Source: Bacteroidales bacterium UBA3843 (GTDB lineage Bacteria; Bacteroidota; Bacteroidia; Bacteroidales; Paludibacteraceae). From it: a DNA stretch of 64,000 nt. The position numbers and the translations under genes are program-made. The stretch is from NCBI GenBank assembly GCA_002392745.1, contig DGHR01000014.1, positions 257,630-321,629 of the forward strand. Reading direction: 5' to 3'. Positions 33,178 to 42,101 of this stretch are shown piece by piece; positions within the stretch are counted from its first letter, which is position 1; each line of letters begins with the position of its first letter. The notes beneath the pieces were generated by a model. The model was not told where the DNA came from. It did no database searches and saw only the letters and a list, made by a program, of their open reading frames with translations.

Positions 33178-34618
33178 CTTTGGTATCCTTAATCTGGAAT
33201 CCGAGTGCTGTCAACTCATTACGAATCTTATCGGAAGTTCCCCAATCCTTGTTTTGCTTGGCTTGCAGGCGGATGCCCAGCAATAAATCAATAGCACCGC
33301 TAAAAGCTTTCAACTTCTCATCACCGGCTCCCTGCTCCTCCAATCGGAGACCCAGGATGTCAATGGCATAGGTTTTCCATACGTCGCGTAATTCGTTTAA
33401 GTCCGCTTCGCTGATGGTCCCTTTACCATCGTGGACAATGTTTATGGCTTTTGCACTGTCAAACAATGCCGCAATGACAAACGGTGTGTTCAAATCGTCA
33501 TCCATGGCCTCTTGACAACAAGTGCGGATTTCCCCGATTTCAACGGATGTTTTGGCGCTCGGCTGCAGTTTGAGCAGACGGGAGTAGGCTTCTTGTAAAC
33601 GCTGCAATCCTTTCTCTGCCGCCTCCAGTGCTTCTGACGAGAAATCAACGGTAGAGCGGTAATGCGCCTGCAAAATAAAGAAGCGGATTACCATTGGACC
33701 GAATGGCTTGCTCAGTAGCTCATGATTACCGGCGAAAAACTGCTCCAGAGTAATGAAGTTATTATAGCTCTTTCCCATCTTCTTTCCGGCGATGGTAATC
33801 ATGTTGTTGTGCATCCAATAGTGTACAGACTCTTTGCCAAGGGCTGCGCAGGACTGTGCAATCTCCGCCTCGTGGTGCGGGAAAATCAAATCCAGTCCCC
33901 CTCCGTGGATATCGAACTGCTCGCCAAGATACTTTGTCCCCATGGTAGAGCATTCCATGTGCCAACCAGGGAAACCTTCGCTCCACGGACTCGGCCAGTG
34001 CATGATATGTTCGGGGCTGGCTTTCTTCCAGAGGGCGAAGTCATAACTGTGTTTCTTCTCCGCCTGGCCGTCCAGTTCGCGGGTTTCAGTGACGATATCG
34101 TTCAGATTACGGCCGCTCAGTTTGCCGTAAGGATAATCCTTTGCATATTTCTCTACGTCCATATAGACGGAGCCGTTCGACACGTAGGCATATCCCTTGT
34201 CCAGTATCTTTTGTACAAAAGCAATCTGTTCGATGATATGTCCGGAGGCATGCGGCTCGATGGACGGAGGCAGTACATTGAGTGCTGCCATGTCACGGTG
34301 GTAACGGTTGGTGTAGTATTGTACCACCTCCATGGGCTCCAGTTGTTCCAACCGAGCTTTCTTTGCTATCTTGTCCTCTCCTTCGTCAGCATCGTGCTCC
34401 AGATGGCCTACGTCAGTGATATTACGCACGTAGCGCACTTTGTAACCAAGGTGCTGCAAATAGCGGTATAGTACGTCAAAGGTGATTGCCGGACGAGCGT
34501 GGCCCAGATGGGCATCGCCATACACGGTGGGACCGCAGACATACATGCCTACGTGTCCCTCGTGCAATGGTTTGAATATTTCTTTTTGTCTTGTTAGTGA
34601 ATTGTATATTTCCAGCAT
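33155..34618 (-). CDS. cysS: Cysteine--tRNA ligase
   Basis: 487 residues. Charges tRNA-Cys. Class I signatures: YGDAHLGHARP (HIGH-type) near residue 36, KKMGKSYNN (KMSKS-type, with Gly as often in Bacteroidales), and zinc ligands in CGPTVYG, CSTMG and FPHHEAE. The start codon overlaps the nagB stop as TAATG, so the two are translationally coupled. The 3' end overlaps the DUF5715 gene. Confidence 0.96.
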   Translation of the reverse strand: MLEIYNSLTRQKEIFKPLHEGHVGMYVCGPTVYGDAHLGHARPAITFDVLYRYLQHLGYKVRYVRNITDVGHLEHDADEGEDKIAKKARLEQLEPMEVVQYYTNRYHRDMAALNVLPPSIEPHASGHIIEQIAFVQKILDKGYAYVSNGSVYMDVEKYAKDYPYGKLSGRNLNDIVTETRELDGQAEKKHSYDFALWKKASPEHIMHWPSPWSEGFPGWHMECSTMGTKYLGEQFDIHGGGLDLIFPHHEAEIAQSCAALGKESVHYWMHNNMITIAGKKMGKSYNNFITLEQFFAGNHELLSKPFGPMVIRFFILQAHYRSTVDFSSEALEAAEKGLQRLQEAYSRLLKLQPSAKTSVEIGEIRTCCQEAMDDDLNTPFVIAALFDSAKAINIVHDGKGTISEADLNELRDVWKTYAIDILGLRLEEQGAGDEKLKAFSGAIDLLLGIRLQAKQNKDWGTSDKIRNELTALGFQIKDTKDGFEWSI

Positions 34619-35427
34619 TACAACAGTGTTTTTGGGTCGAGATTATTGCGCTCGATATCGCGGAAGTATTTGTATGTGCCTAACTTCAGTTCGTCGCATG
34701 CAGCCTCGTCGCATACGATGATGCCGTGTTGATGCATCTGCAATGCGCTGACAGTCCACATGTGGCTGATGGGTTCTTCGATGGCGTGCTGTAAAGCACG
34801 GGCTTTGTTATGACCGTTCACCATTATCAGCACTTCTTGGGCGTCCATGACCGTGCCTACACCTACGGTAAGTGCAGTCTTGGGAACTTTGTTGACGTTG
34901 TTTTCGAAGAAACGGCTGTTGGCGATAATGGTGTCCGTGGTCAACTCTTTTTTGCGCGTGCGGCTACTCAAAGACGAACCCGGTTCATTGAATGCAATGT
35001 GCCCGTCAGGACCAATACCGCCCAGGAACAGGTGAATGCCACCATAGTTCTTGATTTTAGCCTCGTAGCGCGCGCACTCGGCTTGCAGGTCGGTTGCGTT
35101 GCCGTTCAATATATTCACATTCTCTTTGCGGATATCAATGTGGTTGAAGAAGTTGTTCCACATAAAACTGTGGTAACTCTCCGGATGTTCTTCCGGCAGG
35201 CCGACATATTCGTCCATGTTGAAGGTTACTACATTGCGGAAACTGACTTTGCCTTCTTGGTTCAGTTTGATGAGGGCTTTGTACATTCCCAGAGGTGAAC
35301 TGCCTGTCGGCAATCCCAATACAAATGGTGTACTCTCTTTCGGACCAAACTCATTGATGCGTTTGGCTACATAGTTAGCTGCCCATTCACTGAGCAGGTC
35401 ATACGATGGTTGAATAATTACTCGCAT
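34618..35427 (-). CDS. nagB: Glucosamine-6-phosphate deaminase
   Basis: 269 residues. Converts glucosamine 6-phosphate to fructose 6-phosphate and ammonia. Family motifs: GLPTGSSPLGMYKALI, FNMDEYVGLPEEHPESY and GGIGPDGHIAFNEPGSS, containing the catalytic Asp and His. Length is normal for the hexameric enzyme. First gene of a coupled nagB-cysS-DUF5715 set; 107 bases separate it from the thioredoxin-fold gene upstream, with no clear promoter match. Confidence 0.95.
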   Translation of the reverse strand: MRVIIQPSYDLLSEWAANYVAKRINEFGPKESTPFVLGLPTGSSPLGMYKALIKLNQEGKVSFRNVVTFNMDEYVGLPEEHPESYHSFMWNNFFNHIDIRKENVNILNGNATDLQAECARYEAKIKNYGGIHLFLGGIGPDGHIAFNEPGSSLSSRTRKKELTTDTIIANSRFFENNVNKVPKTALTVGVGTVMDAQEVLIMVNGHNKARALQHAIEEPISHMWTVSALQMHQHGIIVCDEAACDELKLGTYKYFRDIERNNLDPKTLL

Positions 35428-35534
35428 TGTTTTTTGTGTAAATCTAAAATGTTTAAATATAAAAATAGGATATTTATCACCCTTGTCTGCCGGTAACTAC
35501 TGCCTAACGGACAGACACGGTTTGTTTTCTCTGT

Positions 35535-36305
35535 TTATTCTCCCCAGAGCAGTTTTTCCAGTTCTGCTTCATCGGGATTACGGGCAATGATGGTGCCCTC
35601 TTTGTCGATTAGAATAGTAGTGGGGATGCTGATTACGCCGTATAAGTCACTTCCGTTATACTGTGTGCCGTCTTCGCGTATTTGCGGCCACCCCATTTGC
35701 TCCTCTGACAATGCTTGCCGCCAGTCGTCCTCTTCGCGGTCAACCGAGCAACTCAGTATCTGCAGCCTGCCTTGCGGCTGGCCGGCGTATATCTCTTTCA
35801 GCACAGGTATCAGTCGGCGGCACGGACCGCACCAACTGGCCCAGAAATCAACCAATACATAGTCGCTTTTGCCTACTATTTCGCTTAATGCCAGCTCTTC
35901 GCCTTCTGGTGTTAGACCGCTGATGTCGGTATAGGGGTTACCTGCCGAGGTGGCGGATTCTTTTAGAAACATTTGATGAAGGGGGGCTATCATCTCTCCT
36001 TCAAGCATCTCTTTCGGCATTAGTGCAAAAAGGGATTGTTTTTGCACTGCGGATAGCATATAATAGATACCAGAGAACAAGGTGTCGGCATATGCGGCAT
36101 CCATGTTTTCGCTCAGTAATATGAAGGCGCTGTCGGTCAGATTGGTCAGTACTGCCTCTGCCTCATCCGAAGTTTCCGCTGCTTCATAAGCGACCTCCGT
36201 ACGTCCGTATAGTGATTCCCATTCGGCACGCAGGTCTACTGCGCTTTTCTTCTGGCAACCGGCCAATATGAGCACCGCTGCCGCAATCATTATATACTTT
36301 TTCAT
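35535..36305 (-). CDS. TlpA-like thioredoxin-fold lipoprotein
   Basis: 256 residues. Lipoprotein signal MKKYIMIAAAVLILAGC. The N-terminal half is helical (DUF4369-like position, not clearly recognised) and the C-terminal half is a thioredoxin fold with FWASWCGPCRRLIPVL (CxxC) and the cis-Pro segment VISIPTTILID. A periplasmic disulfide reductase or a cytochrome-maturation-type role is typical of the family. Lies 42 bases after glgB. Confidence 0.88.
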   Translation of the reverse strand: MKKYIMIAAAVLILAGCQKKSAVDLRAEWESLYGRTEVAYEAAETSDEAEAVLTNLTDSAFILLSENMDAAYADTLFSGIYYMLSAVQKQSLFALMPKEMLEGEMIAPLHQMFLKESATSAGNPYTDISGLTPEGEELALSEIVGKSDYVLVDFWASWCGPCRRLIPVLKEIYAGQPQGRLQILSCSVDREEDDWRQALSEEQMGWPQIREDGTQYNGSDLYGVISIPTTILIDKEGTIIARNPDEAELEKLLWGE

Positions 36306-36347
36306 TACTTATTTGTTTTAGTCCTTTTTCTTTTAGCAGAGCAGGCG

Positions 36348-38525
36348 TTACTCTCTTTTCAGTACTACAGCGCTTCTTGCCGGCAGGTACATTTTCAACC
36401 AACCCTTGCCGTCCTTGGCGTATAGTTCATCGTGCGCTGTGAAATGCTCCACGCTGTCGTCGCTTAAACCGAAACCGGCAAATTCCCTGGCATCGGTATT
36501 GAGCACTACTTTGTATTTCCCCTCTGGAACCAGCATGCCATAGTCGCTGAATGATTTCTGGCCGTTCCAGTTGAAGATGAATAGTAAATCGCCGCGCGAG
36601 TACGCCACCACTTGGTCTCCTTCGTTATCCCACCATTTCATTACCCAAGGCAGGTGTTGGCCTACATGGTATTTCTTTTCCTCAGCGGTCGGCTTTTGCA
36701 TGAGCAAATACTCCTTGAGCAAGTGAATCATTGCTTCATCAAAGCGGTTCAGATCCGAGAAGAAATAGTTCGGATTATCTACCAGTCCCCATTGTCTCCG
36801 CGCATATTTGTAGCTCCAGCCGTTGCCCTCGCGCGGGAAATCTATCCATTCAGGATGGCCGAACTCGTTACCCATAAAGGTTAGATAGCCCCCGTTGATG
36901 GTGGAAGCGGTTATCAGGCGTATCATCTTGTGCAACGCTATACCGCGGTCTACCATATAGTTTGCATGGCCATGCTCGAAATGCCAATACATATCCGCAT
37001 CCACCAGCCGGAAGATAATGGTCTTGTCGCCTACCAATGCCTGGTCGTGGCTCTCTGCATAGCTGATAGTCTTCTCGTCCTCGCGGCGGTTGGTCATCTC
37101 AAAAAGTATATGTCCGGCTTTCCAGTCTTCGTCTTTGACTTCTTTGATATACTTAATCCAGAAATCAGGAATGCCCATCGCCAGACGGTAGTCGAATCCG
37201 ACGCCGCCGTCTTCTATTTTTGCGGCCAGACCCGGCATACCCGACATCTCTTCGGCTATCGTGATAGCATCCGGTTTCACTTGGTGAATGACTTTGTTGG
37301 CAAGCGTTAGATACATGATGGCGTCGCCGTCCTCGTTCCCGTTGAAATAACTGCCGTATCCGTTGAAGTCTTCGCCCAGACCGTGACTCAGATAAATCAT
37401 ACTGGTCACGCCGTCGAAACGGAATCCGTCAAAGTCATATTCGTCCAACCAGAACTTGCAGTTGCTCAGCAGGAAATGCAGTACCTCGTTCTTGCCATAG
37501 TTGAAACATAGACTGTCCCATGCCGGATGCTCTCTGCGCGCACCGTCGTGGAAATACTGGTATGGAGTGCCGTCAAAATTACCGAGTCCCTCCAATTCGT
37601 TCTTTACGGCGTGGCTGTGTACCAAATCCATTATCACTTTCATCCCGCGTCCGTGGGCATCGTCAATCAGTGCTTTCAACTCGTTCGGGGTTCCGAAGCG
37701 GCTGCTGGCGGCGAAGAAATTCGATACGTGATAGCCGAACGAACCGTAGTAGGGGTGCTCCTGAATGGCCATGATCTGAACGCAGTTGTAACCCAGTTTG
37801 GCTATCCTCGGCAGTACGTCGCGGCGGAACTCTTCATAGGAATTGACCTTCTCCTCCGCACTCGACATTCCTATATGGCACTCATAGATAAATAGAGCCT
37901 CGTCTTTTTTCGCCCTTCCCTTTTTGGGGGAGCTGGGGGTAGGCTTCCTGTTCTTCCATTGATACTCGGGTTCATCCCATACCTGTGCGGAGAAGATTTT
38001 CGTCTGCTCGTCTTGTACCACGCGGCGGACATAACTCGGGATGCGCTCGCCGTAACCGCCGTTCCATTCTACCAGCAGTTTATACAACTGCTCATGTTGG
38101 ATGGCTTCTTCCGGCAGTTTGACCTCCCATACACCATTGCCTACAGGCTGCAGACGGTATTTCTCGTCTTTCTGCCAACCGTTCATGTCGCCCTTGATGT
38201 ATATCGCAGTGGCGTTCGGAGCCCACTCGCGCAGTACCCATTCGCCGGCGACTTTTTTGCCTTGCGCATCTGTGTACGGTCGCTTGTGATGCAATCCGAA
38301 ATACAGGTATCCTGTCGCCCAGTCGGCTAAGGCGTGCTCCGGCTCTTCTCCTTTGCAGGGGAGGGGCTTGCCCGTTAATTCCGCTTCCTTGCGGGTTGCA
38401 TAATCGGCTCTGCCTCGCAGGGCGGATTCATAGGGCTCCAGGTACGGATCACGTGCCACTATCGGTAAATGCGCTGGTCTTTCGACGTTTGACTTGCGAC
38501 TTTCTGTTACTTTCTTTGTTGACAT
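36348..38525 (-). CDS. glgB: 1,4-alpha-glucan branching enzyme (GH13)
   Basis: 725 residues. Introduces alpha-1,6 branches in glycogen. An N-terminal CBM48-type domain (EWAPNATAIYIKGDMNGW) precedes a GH13 barrel with FDGFRFDGVTSM (nucleophile Asp), TIAEEMSGMPG (acid/base Glu) and YAESHDQALVGDKT (third acid). The C-terminal beta domain includes LLFIFNWNG. A short Pro/Ser/Lys-rich insertion near residue 200 (KPTPSSPKKGRAKKDE) interrupts the usual sequence. The overall form is like the eukaryote-type GlgB common in Bacteroidales. Glycogen storage with the neighbouring nagB and yhcH-like genes is plausible, but the wider pathway is outside the window. Confidence 0.94.
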   Translation of the reverse strand: MSTKKVTESRKSNVERPAHLPIVARDPYLEPYESALRGRADYATRKEAELTGKPLPCKGEEPEHALADWATGYLYFGLHHKRPYTDAQGKKVAGEWVLREWAPNATAIYIKGDMNGWQKDEKYRLQPVGNGVWEVKLPEEAIQHEQLYKLLVEWNGGYGERIPSYVRRVVQDEQTKIFSAQVWDEPEYQWKNRKPTPSSPKKGRAKKDEALFIYECHIGMSSAEEKVNSYEEFRRDVLPRIAKLGYNCVQIMAIQEHPYYGSFGYHVSNFFAASSRFGTPNELKALIDDAHGRGMKVIMDLVHSHAVKNELEGLGNFDGTPYQYFHDGARREHPAWDSLCFNYGKNEVLHFLLSNCKFWLDEYDFDGFRFDGVTSMIYLSHGLGEDFNGYGSYFNGNEDGDAIMYLTLANKVIHQVKPDAITIAEEMSGMPGLAAKIEDGGVGFDYRLAMGIPDFWIKYIKEVKDEDWKAGHILFEMTNRREDEKTISYAESHDQALVGDKTIIFRLVDADMYWHFEHGHANYMVDRGIALHKMIRLITASTINGGYLTFMGNEFGHPEWIDFPREGNGWSYKYARRQWGLVDNPNYFFSDLNRFDEAMIHLLKEYLLMQKPTAEEKKYHVGQHLPWVMKWWDNEGDQVVAYSRGDLLFIFNWNGQKSFSDYGMLVPEGKYKVVLNTDAREFAGFGLSDDSVEHFTAHDELYAKDGKGWLKMYLPARSAVVLKRE

Positions 38526-38590
38526 GGTGGTGTGTTTTTGATGGTTATTTATCTTCCAGCTTTTCTATAAAAGGGAATGGGGTGGCTTTC

Positions 38591-39043
38591 TTAGTCTACA
38601 CGCGCTTTGACAATCAGTTTGCGGTACTCTTTGCCCGGCGCAATTCCTGGTTGGTGGGCATCTTCTGGGAAGAATACGGCAAAATGGCCTGCGGGGACAG
38701 TGAATTTGGCGGTCGCTTTGTCGCCGTAGAACTCTACATCTTTGCCCTCATCATATTCTTGGGTCACCTCCTGGCAGTCCACTTGGGCTTTCCAACCCAT
38801 CACTTCGTCGTCACCTAGAGGAATTTGAATATCCAAATAATCGCGGTGGGCTTCCATCCGGCATTTGCTTTCCTCTTTGCCCTTGAAATCGTTGATGTTT
38901 ACGAAGAGATTCTTGCCATCCAGATAAATCTTGCATGCCGGCATTTCCTCCAGATCGTTTTCGTTGTAGAATTTCATGAATTGCTCAAAGCCCGGTACGC
39001 AGTCAAAGTACCTGTCGGCGTTCTCCAGTTTGTCTAATATCAT
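38591..39043 (-). CDS. YhcH/YjgK/YiaL family protein (DUF386)
   Basis: 150 residues from the ATG at 39043 (MILDKLENADRYFDC). Cupin-like beta-barrel family related to the EbgC subunit and to sugar-processing proteins. Conserved features: HRDYLDIQIPLGDDE and FPEDAHQPGIA, with His and Glu residues likely binding metal. An upstream in-frame Met would add 25 residues that do not belong to the family. Probably transcribed with glgB, 65 bases downstream. Confidence 0.9.
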   Translation of the reverse strand: MILDKLENADRYFDCVPGFEQFMKFYNENDLEEMPACKIYLDGKNLFVNINDFKGKEESKCRMEAHRDYLDIQIPLGDDEVMGWKAQVDCQEVTQEYDEGKDVEFYGDKATAKFTVPAGHFAVFFPEDAHQPGIAPGKEYRKLIVKARVD

Positions 39044-39115
39044 ATTGTTTGGTGTTTGATTGTTTTCGGTTGTGTATCCCTCGCACCTAAAGCAAGATGC
39101 TTTCATTTCGGCGTG

Positions 39116-39147
39116 CAAAGTTACAAAAAAAAATAAACATATGCAAG
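39116..39147 (-). promoter_or_regulatory. Promoter of the yhcH-like/glgB transcript
   Basis: Minus-strand CTTG, 20 bases, TAACTTTG. Divergent to the promoter at 39172-39203. Confidence 0.6.
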
Positions 39148-39171
39148 CGCGCGTATATTTTTAGGGAATAT

Positions 39172-39203
39172 TTTGTGAAATTCAAATATTTTTTGTACCT
39201 TTG
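39172..39203 (+). promoter_or_regulatory. Promoter of the tyrosine phosphatase gene
   Basis: TTTG at 39172-39175, 20 bases, TACCTTTG at 39196-39203. The resulting leader is about 245 nt, long for one small gene, and contains the 11-bp array. Confidence 0.75.
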
Positions 39204-39300
39204 CGCACGATTTGTCCGCCATCGCATACTGTAGAATTGATCCTCCGTCTGAAGTTAAATCACTCCTCTCTCTCTCTTATAAAGGAACTTTTTATGGGCT

Positions 39301-39353
39301 CATCGGAGTTTCATCGGAGTTTCATCGGAGTCTCATCGGAGGCGCATCGGACC
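39301..39353. repeat. 11-bp tandem array (CATCGGAGTTT) in a 5' leader
   Basis: Four full units and a partial fifth: CATCGGAGTTT twice, CATCGGAGTCT, CATCGGAGGCG and CATCGGACC. Located between promoter (39203) and start codon (39456). Confidence 0.9.
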
Positions 39354-39455
39354 AATATCGTATCCTACCAACACTTATATATTATTTATAATATATATCC
39401 CGTGATTTTGACAAATGTCTGTTAAAATGTATATAAAATAGAACAAGCAACAACT

Positions 39456-39926
39456 ATGATAACCAAAATTATTTTTATCTGTCATGGCAATATCTGCCGT
39501 TCGCCAATGGCGGAATTTGTGATGAAAAATCTTTGTCGCGAGGCGGAAGTGGAAGACCGTTTCGAAATCGCATCTGCCGCGGTTTCAACGGAAGAAATCG
39601 GCAACGACATCTATCCGCCGGCCAAACGAAAATTGCATGAGAAAGGAATCCCGTTCGGCTTTCATGCGGCCCGTCAAATCACACGGGAGGATTACGAGTA
39701 CTACGACTATATTATTTGTGCCGATTCGTCCAATATCCAATGGCTTGAACGACTCCTGGGACCGGATTCGGAAAATAAAGTCTCATTGCTAATGCAATGG
39801 GTTGACGGAAGAAAGGAAAACATCTCCGACCCTTGGTACACCGGAGATTTTGAAGCGGCATTCCGCGACGTGGATGCCGGTTGCAGGGCACTGTTGGGTA
39901 AATTATTAGAAAAAAAATTTGCATAA
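39456..39926 (+). CDS. Low-molecular-weight protein tyrosine phosphatase
   Basis: 156 residues. The P-loop CHGNICRSPMAEF (Cys9, Arg15) is the Cx5R signature; the Leu usual after Cys is His. The general acid loop is ISDPWYTGDF. Such enzymes remove phosphate from tyrosine kinases that control capsule export (Wzb-type) or act on free phosphotyrosine proteins. No kinase gene is nearby. The promoter of the next gene overlaps its stop codon. Confidence 0.92.
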   Translation: MITKIIFICHGNICRSPMAEFVMKNLCREAEVEDRFEIASAAVSTEEIGNDIYPPAKRKLHEKGIPFGFHAARQITREDYEYYDYIICADSSNIQWLERLLGPDSENKVSLLMQWVDGRKENISDPWYTGDFEAAFRDVDAGCRALLGKLLEKKFA

Positions 39927-39949
39927 ATGCGTTTTTTGTCGTACCTTTG
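39918..39949 (+). promoter_or_regulatory. Promoter of the M13 peptidase gene
   Basis: TTTG at 39918-39921, 20 bases, TACCTTTG at 39942-39949. It overlaps the end of the phosphatase gene. Confidence 0.75.
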
Positions 39950-40004
39950 CACCCGTTTTTCTTCTTGCGCATACAACGTGACATTATAAACAATAAATAA
40001 ATTT

Positions 40005-42023
40005 ATGAAAAAAATTCTTTTTTCACTTGCAGCAATCATGCTTATGACAACAGCTTGCACCACTAAACAGCAAACAACGGGCATTGATTTGGCCAATCTG
40101 GATACTACGGCCGTGCCCCAGAATGATTTTTACCAGTTCGCCTGCGGCGGATGGATGGCAGCAAACCCGCTGACGCCAGAGTATGCCCGTTTCGGGTCGT
40201 TCGACAAACTCGGACTGACCAACCTGGAACAGGTTAACGGACTCATTCAGGAACTTGCAGCAAAAAAACACGCAGCCGGCTCTGTAGAACAGAAAATCGG
40301 CGACCTCTACAACCTCGCTATGGATACAGCACGACGCAACCTGGAAGGCGTAGAGGCTGTACGGAAAACTCTCGATGAAATCGAAGGAATTGGTTCCCGC
40401 GACCAACTTTCCGAAGTACTTGGAAAAGCGATGGACTACCAGCTCTGGGCTATGTATGTAGATGCCGACGCAATGAATAGTTCGATGAATATCCTTAATG
40501 AGTATCAAGCCGGCTTTGCTCTTGGAGAAAAAGAGTATTATCTCGACAACGACGAACAGACTACAAACATCCGCAACGCATATGTGGCGTATGTGGAAAA
40601 ACTCTTCGGACTCTTCGGATTTGACAATGCCGCAGAGCGTGCGCAAACGGTTCTGCGTCTCGAAACACGTCTTGCCACGGCTGCGTATAGCAACGTAGAA
40701 CTCCGTGACCCGCAGGCCAATTATAATAAAATGACGCTTGCTGAACTTCAGGACCTGGTGCCGCAGGTGGATTGGAAAACCTATTTTGCTGCGCTTGGAA
40801 TTACAATTGACAGCCTTTCCGTCGGACAAATCCCGCATCTGCAGGAGGCTGGACGTATGCTGGATGAAGAGCCGCTCGAGGACCTCAAGACTCTCTTCGC
40901 ATGGCAGGTCATCGATGGCGCTGCCGGATGCCTGACGGACGAGATTTATCAGGCAAGTTTCGATTTCTATGGCAAAGTGCTCTCCGGACGCGAAGAACCA
41001 AGTCCGCTCTGGAAACGCGCAGTCGGTATTGTCAATGGCACGCTCGGAGAAGCTGTGGGACAGATGTATGTCAAGAAATACTTCCCCGAAGAGAACAAGG
41101 AACGCATGTTGGCCCTTGTGCATAACCTCCAAAAGGCTCTGGGCATTCGTATTCAGAATCTGACGTGGATGTCCGATGAAACCAAGCAAAAAGCACTCGA
41201 AAAACTCAATGCCATTACTATTAAAATCGGTTATCCCGACACATGGCGTGATTATTCCAAACTGGATATCAATGCCGATGATACGTATTATGCCAATATC
41301 AAACGCGCAGCTAAGTTCGAGCAGAAGTATAGCCTCAGTTACTTGGGCAAACCGGTTGACAAAGCAAAGTGGTATATGACACCGCAGACAGTCAATGCGT
41401 ATTACAATCCTTCTTCCAACGAAATCTGCTTCCCGGCTGGTATCCTGCAATACCCCTTCTTCGATATGAGCGCGGATGATGCCTTCAACTATGGCGCTAT
41501 CGGAGTGGTGATTGGCCATGAGATGACCCACGGATTTGACGACCAGGGAAGCCAGTTTGACAAAGAGGGAAATATGGTTGACTGGTGGACTGCGGAAGAT
41601 AAAGCGGCTTTCCAGGCAAGAACCAAGGTGATGGAGGAAGCCTTCAACCGTATTGAGGTGGCTCCGGGAGTGCATGCTAACGGTGCCTTTACGCTTGGAG
41701 AGAACATTGCAGACCATGGAGGTTTGCAGGTCGCTTACCTCGCTTTCTGCCTTAATGAAGAAGCAAAACCGGAAGCAGAGCGTCTCCAGACACGCGACGG
41801 CTTCACGCCTGCACAGCGTTTCTTCCTCGCTTATGCAAATGTGTGGGCGGGTAACATCCGTCCGGAGGAAATCCTTAACCGCACCAAGTCGGATCCGCAC
41901 TCGCTCGGACGCTGGCGCGTTAATGGGGCTCTGCCGCAAATCAATGCATGGTATGAGGCATGGAATGTAACGGAGGAATCTCCGCTCTATGTGGCTCCCG
42001 AGAACCGTGTAAGTATTTGGTAA
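40005..42023 (+). CDS. pepO: M13 (neprilysin/PepO) family metallopeptidase lipoprotein
   Basis: 672 residues. Lipoprotein signal ending MLMTTAC. The zinc site is VIGHEMTHGFDDQGSQ near residue 505 with the third ligand in GENIADHGGLQ, and NAYYNPSSNEICFPAG supplies the substrate-binding NxY motif. M13 enzymes cut short peptides. Being a lipoprotein, it should work at the periplasmic or outer face of the envelope. Own promoter, and a strong terminator follows. Confidence 0.93.
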   Translation: MKKILFSLAAIMLMTTACTTKQQTTGIDLANLDTTAVPQNDFYQFACGGWMAANPLTPEYARFGSFDKLGLTNLEQVNGLIQELAAKKHAAGSVEQKIGDLYNLAMDTARRNLEGVEAVRKTLDEIEGIGSRDQLSEVLGKAMDYQLWAMYVDADAMNSSMNILNEYQAGFALGEKEYYLDNDEQTTNIRNAYVAYVEKLFGLFGFDNAAERAQTVLRLETRLATAAYSNVELRDPQANYNKMTLAELQDLVPQVDWKTYFAALGITIDSLSVGQIPHLQEAGRMLDEEPLEDLKTLFAWQVIDGAAGCLTDEIYQASFDFYGKVLSGREEPSPLWKRAVGIVNGTLGEAVGQMYVKKYFPEENKERMLALVHNLQKALGIRIQNLTWMSDETKQKALEKLNAITIKIGYPDTWRDYSKLDINADDTYYANIKRAAKFEQKYSLSYLGKPVDKAKWYMTPQTVNAYYNPSSNEICFPAGILQYPFFDMSADDAFNYGAIGVVIGHEMTHGFDDQGSQFDKEGNMVDWWTAEDKAAFQARTKVMEEAFNRIEVAPGVHANGAFTLGENIADHGGLQVAYLAFCLNEEAKPEAERLQTRDGFTPAQRFFLAYANVWAGNIRPEEILNRTKSDPHSLGRWRVNGALPQINAWYEAWNVTEESPLYVAPENRVSIW

Positions 42024-42038
42024 AAAAACTCGGCATAC

Positions 42039-42078
42039 AAAGAAAGACGGACAACCGATTGGGTCGTCCGTCTTTCTT
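42039..42078. terminator. Bidirectional terminator between pepO-like and nucleotidyltransferase genes
   Basis: A 13-bp stem AAGAAAGACGGAC / GTCCGTCTTTCTT, A-run before and T-rich after; serves both convergent genes. Confidence 0.85.
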
Positions 42079-42101
42079 GTTTGTTTATCAATCCGCTCTT
42101 C

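Noticed and set aside
40023..41939. Open frame of 638 codons on the minus strand across the M13 peptidase gene
   Set aside because: It is a shadow of the plus-strand gene, which has a lipoprotein signal, zinc motifs and a promoter; the antisense product has no recognisable domain and no promoter.
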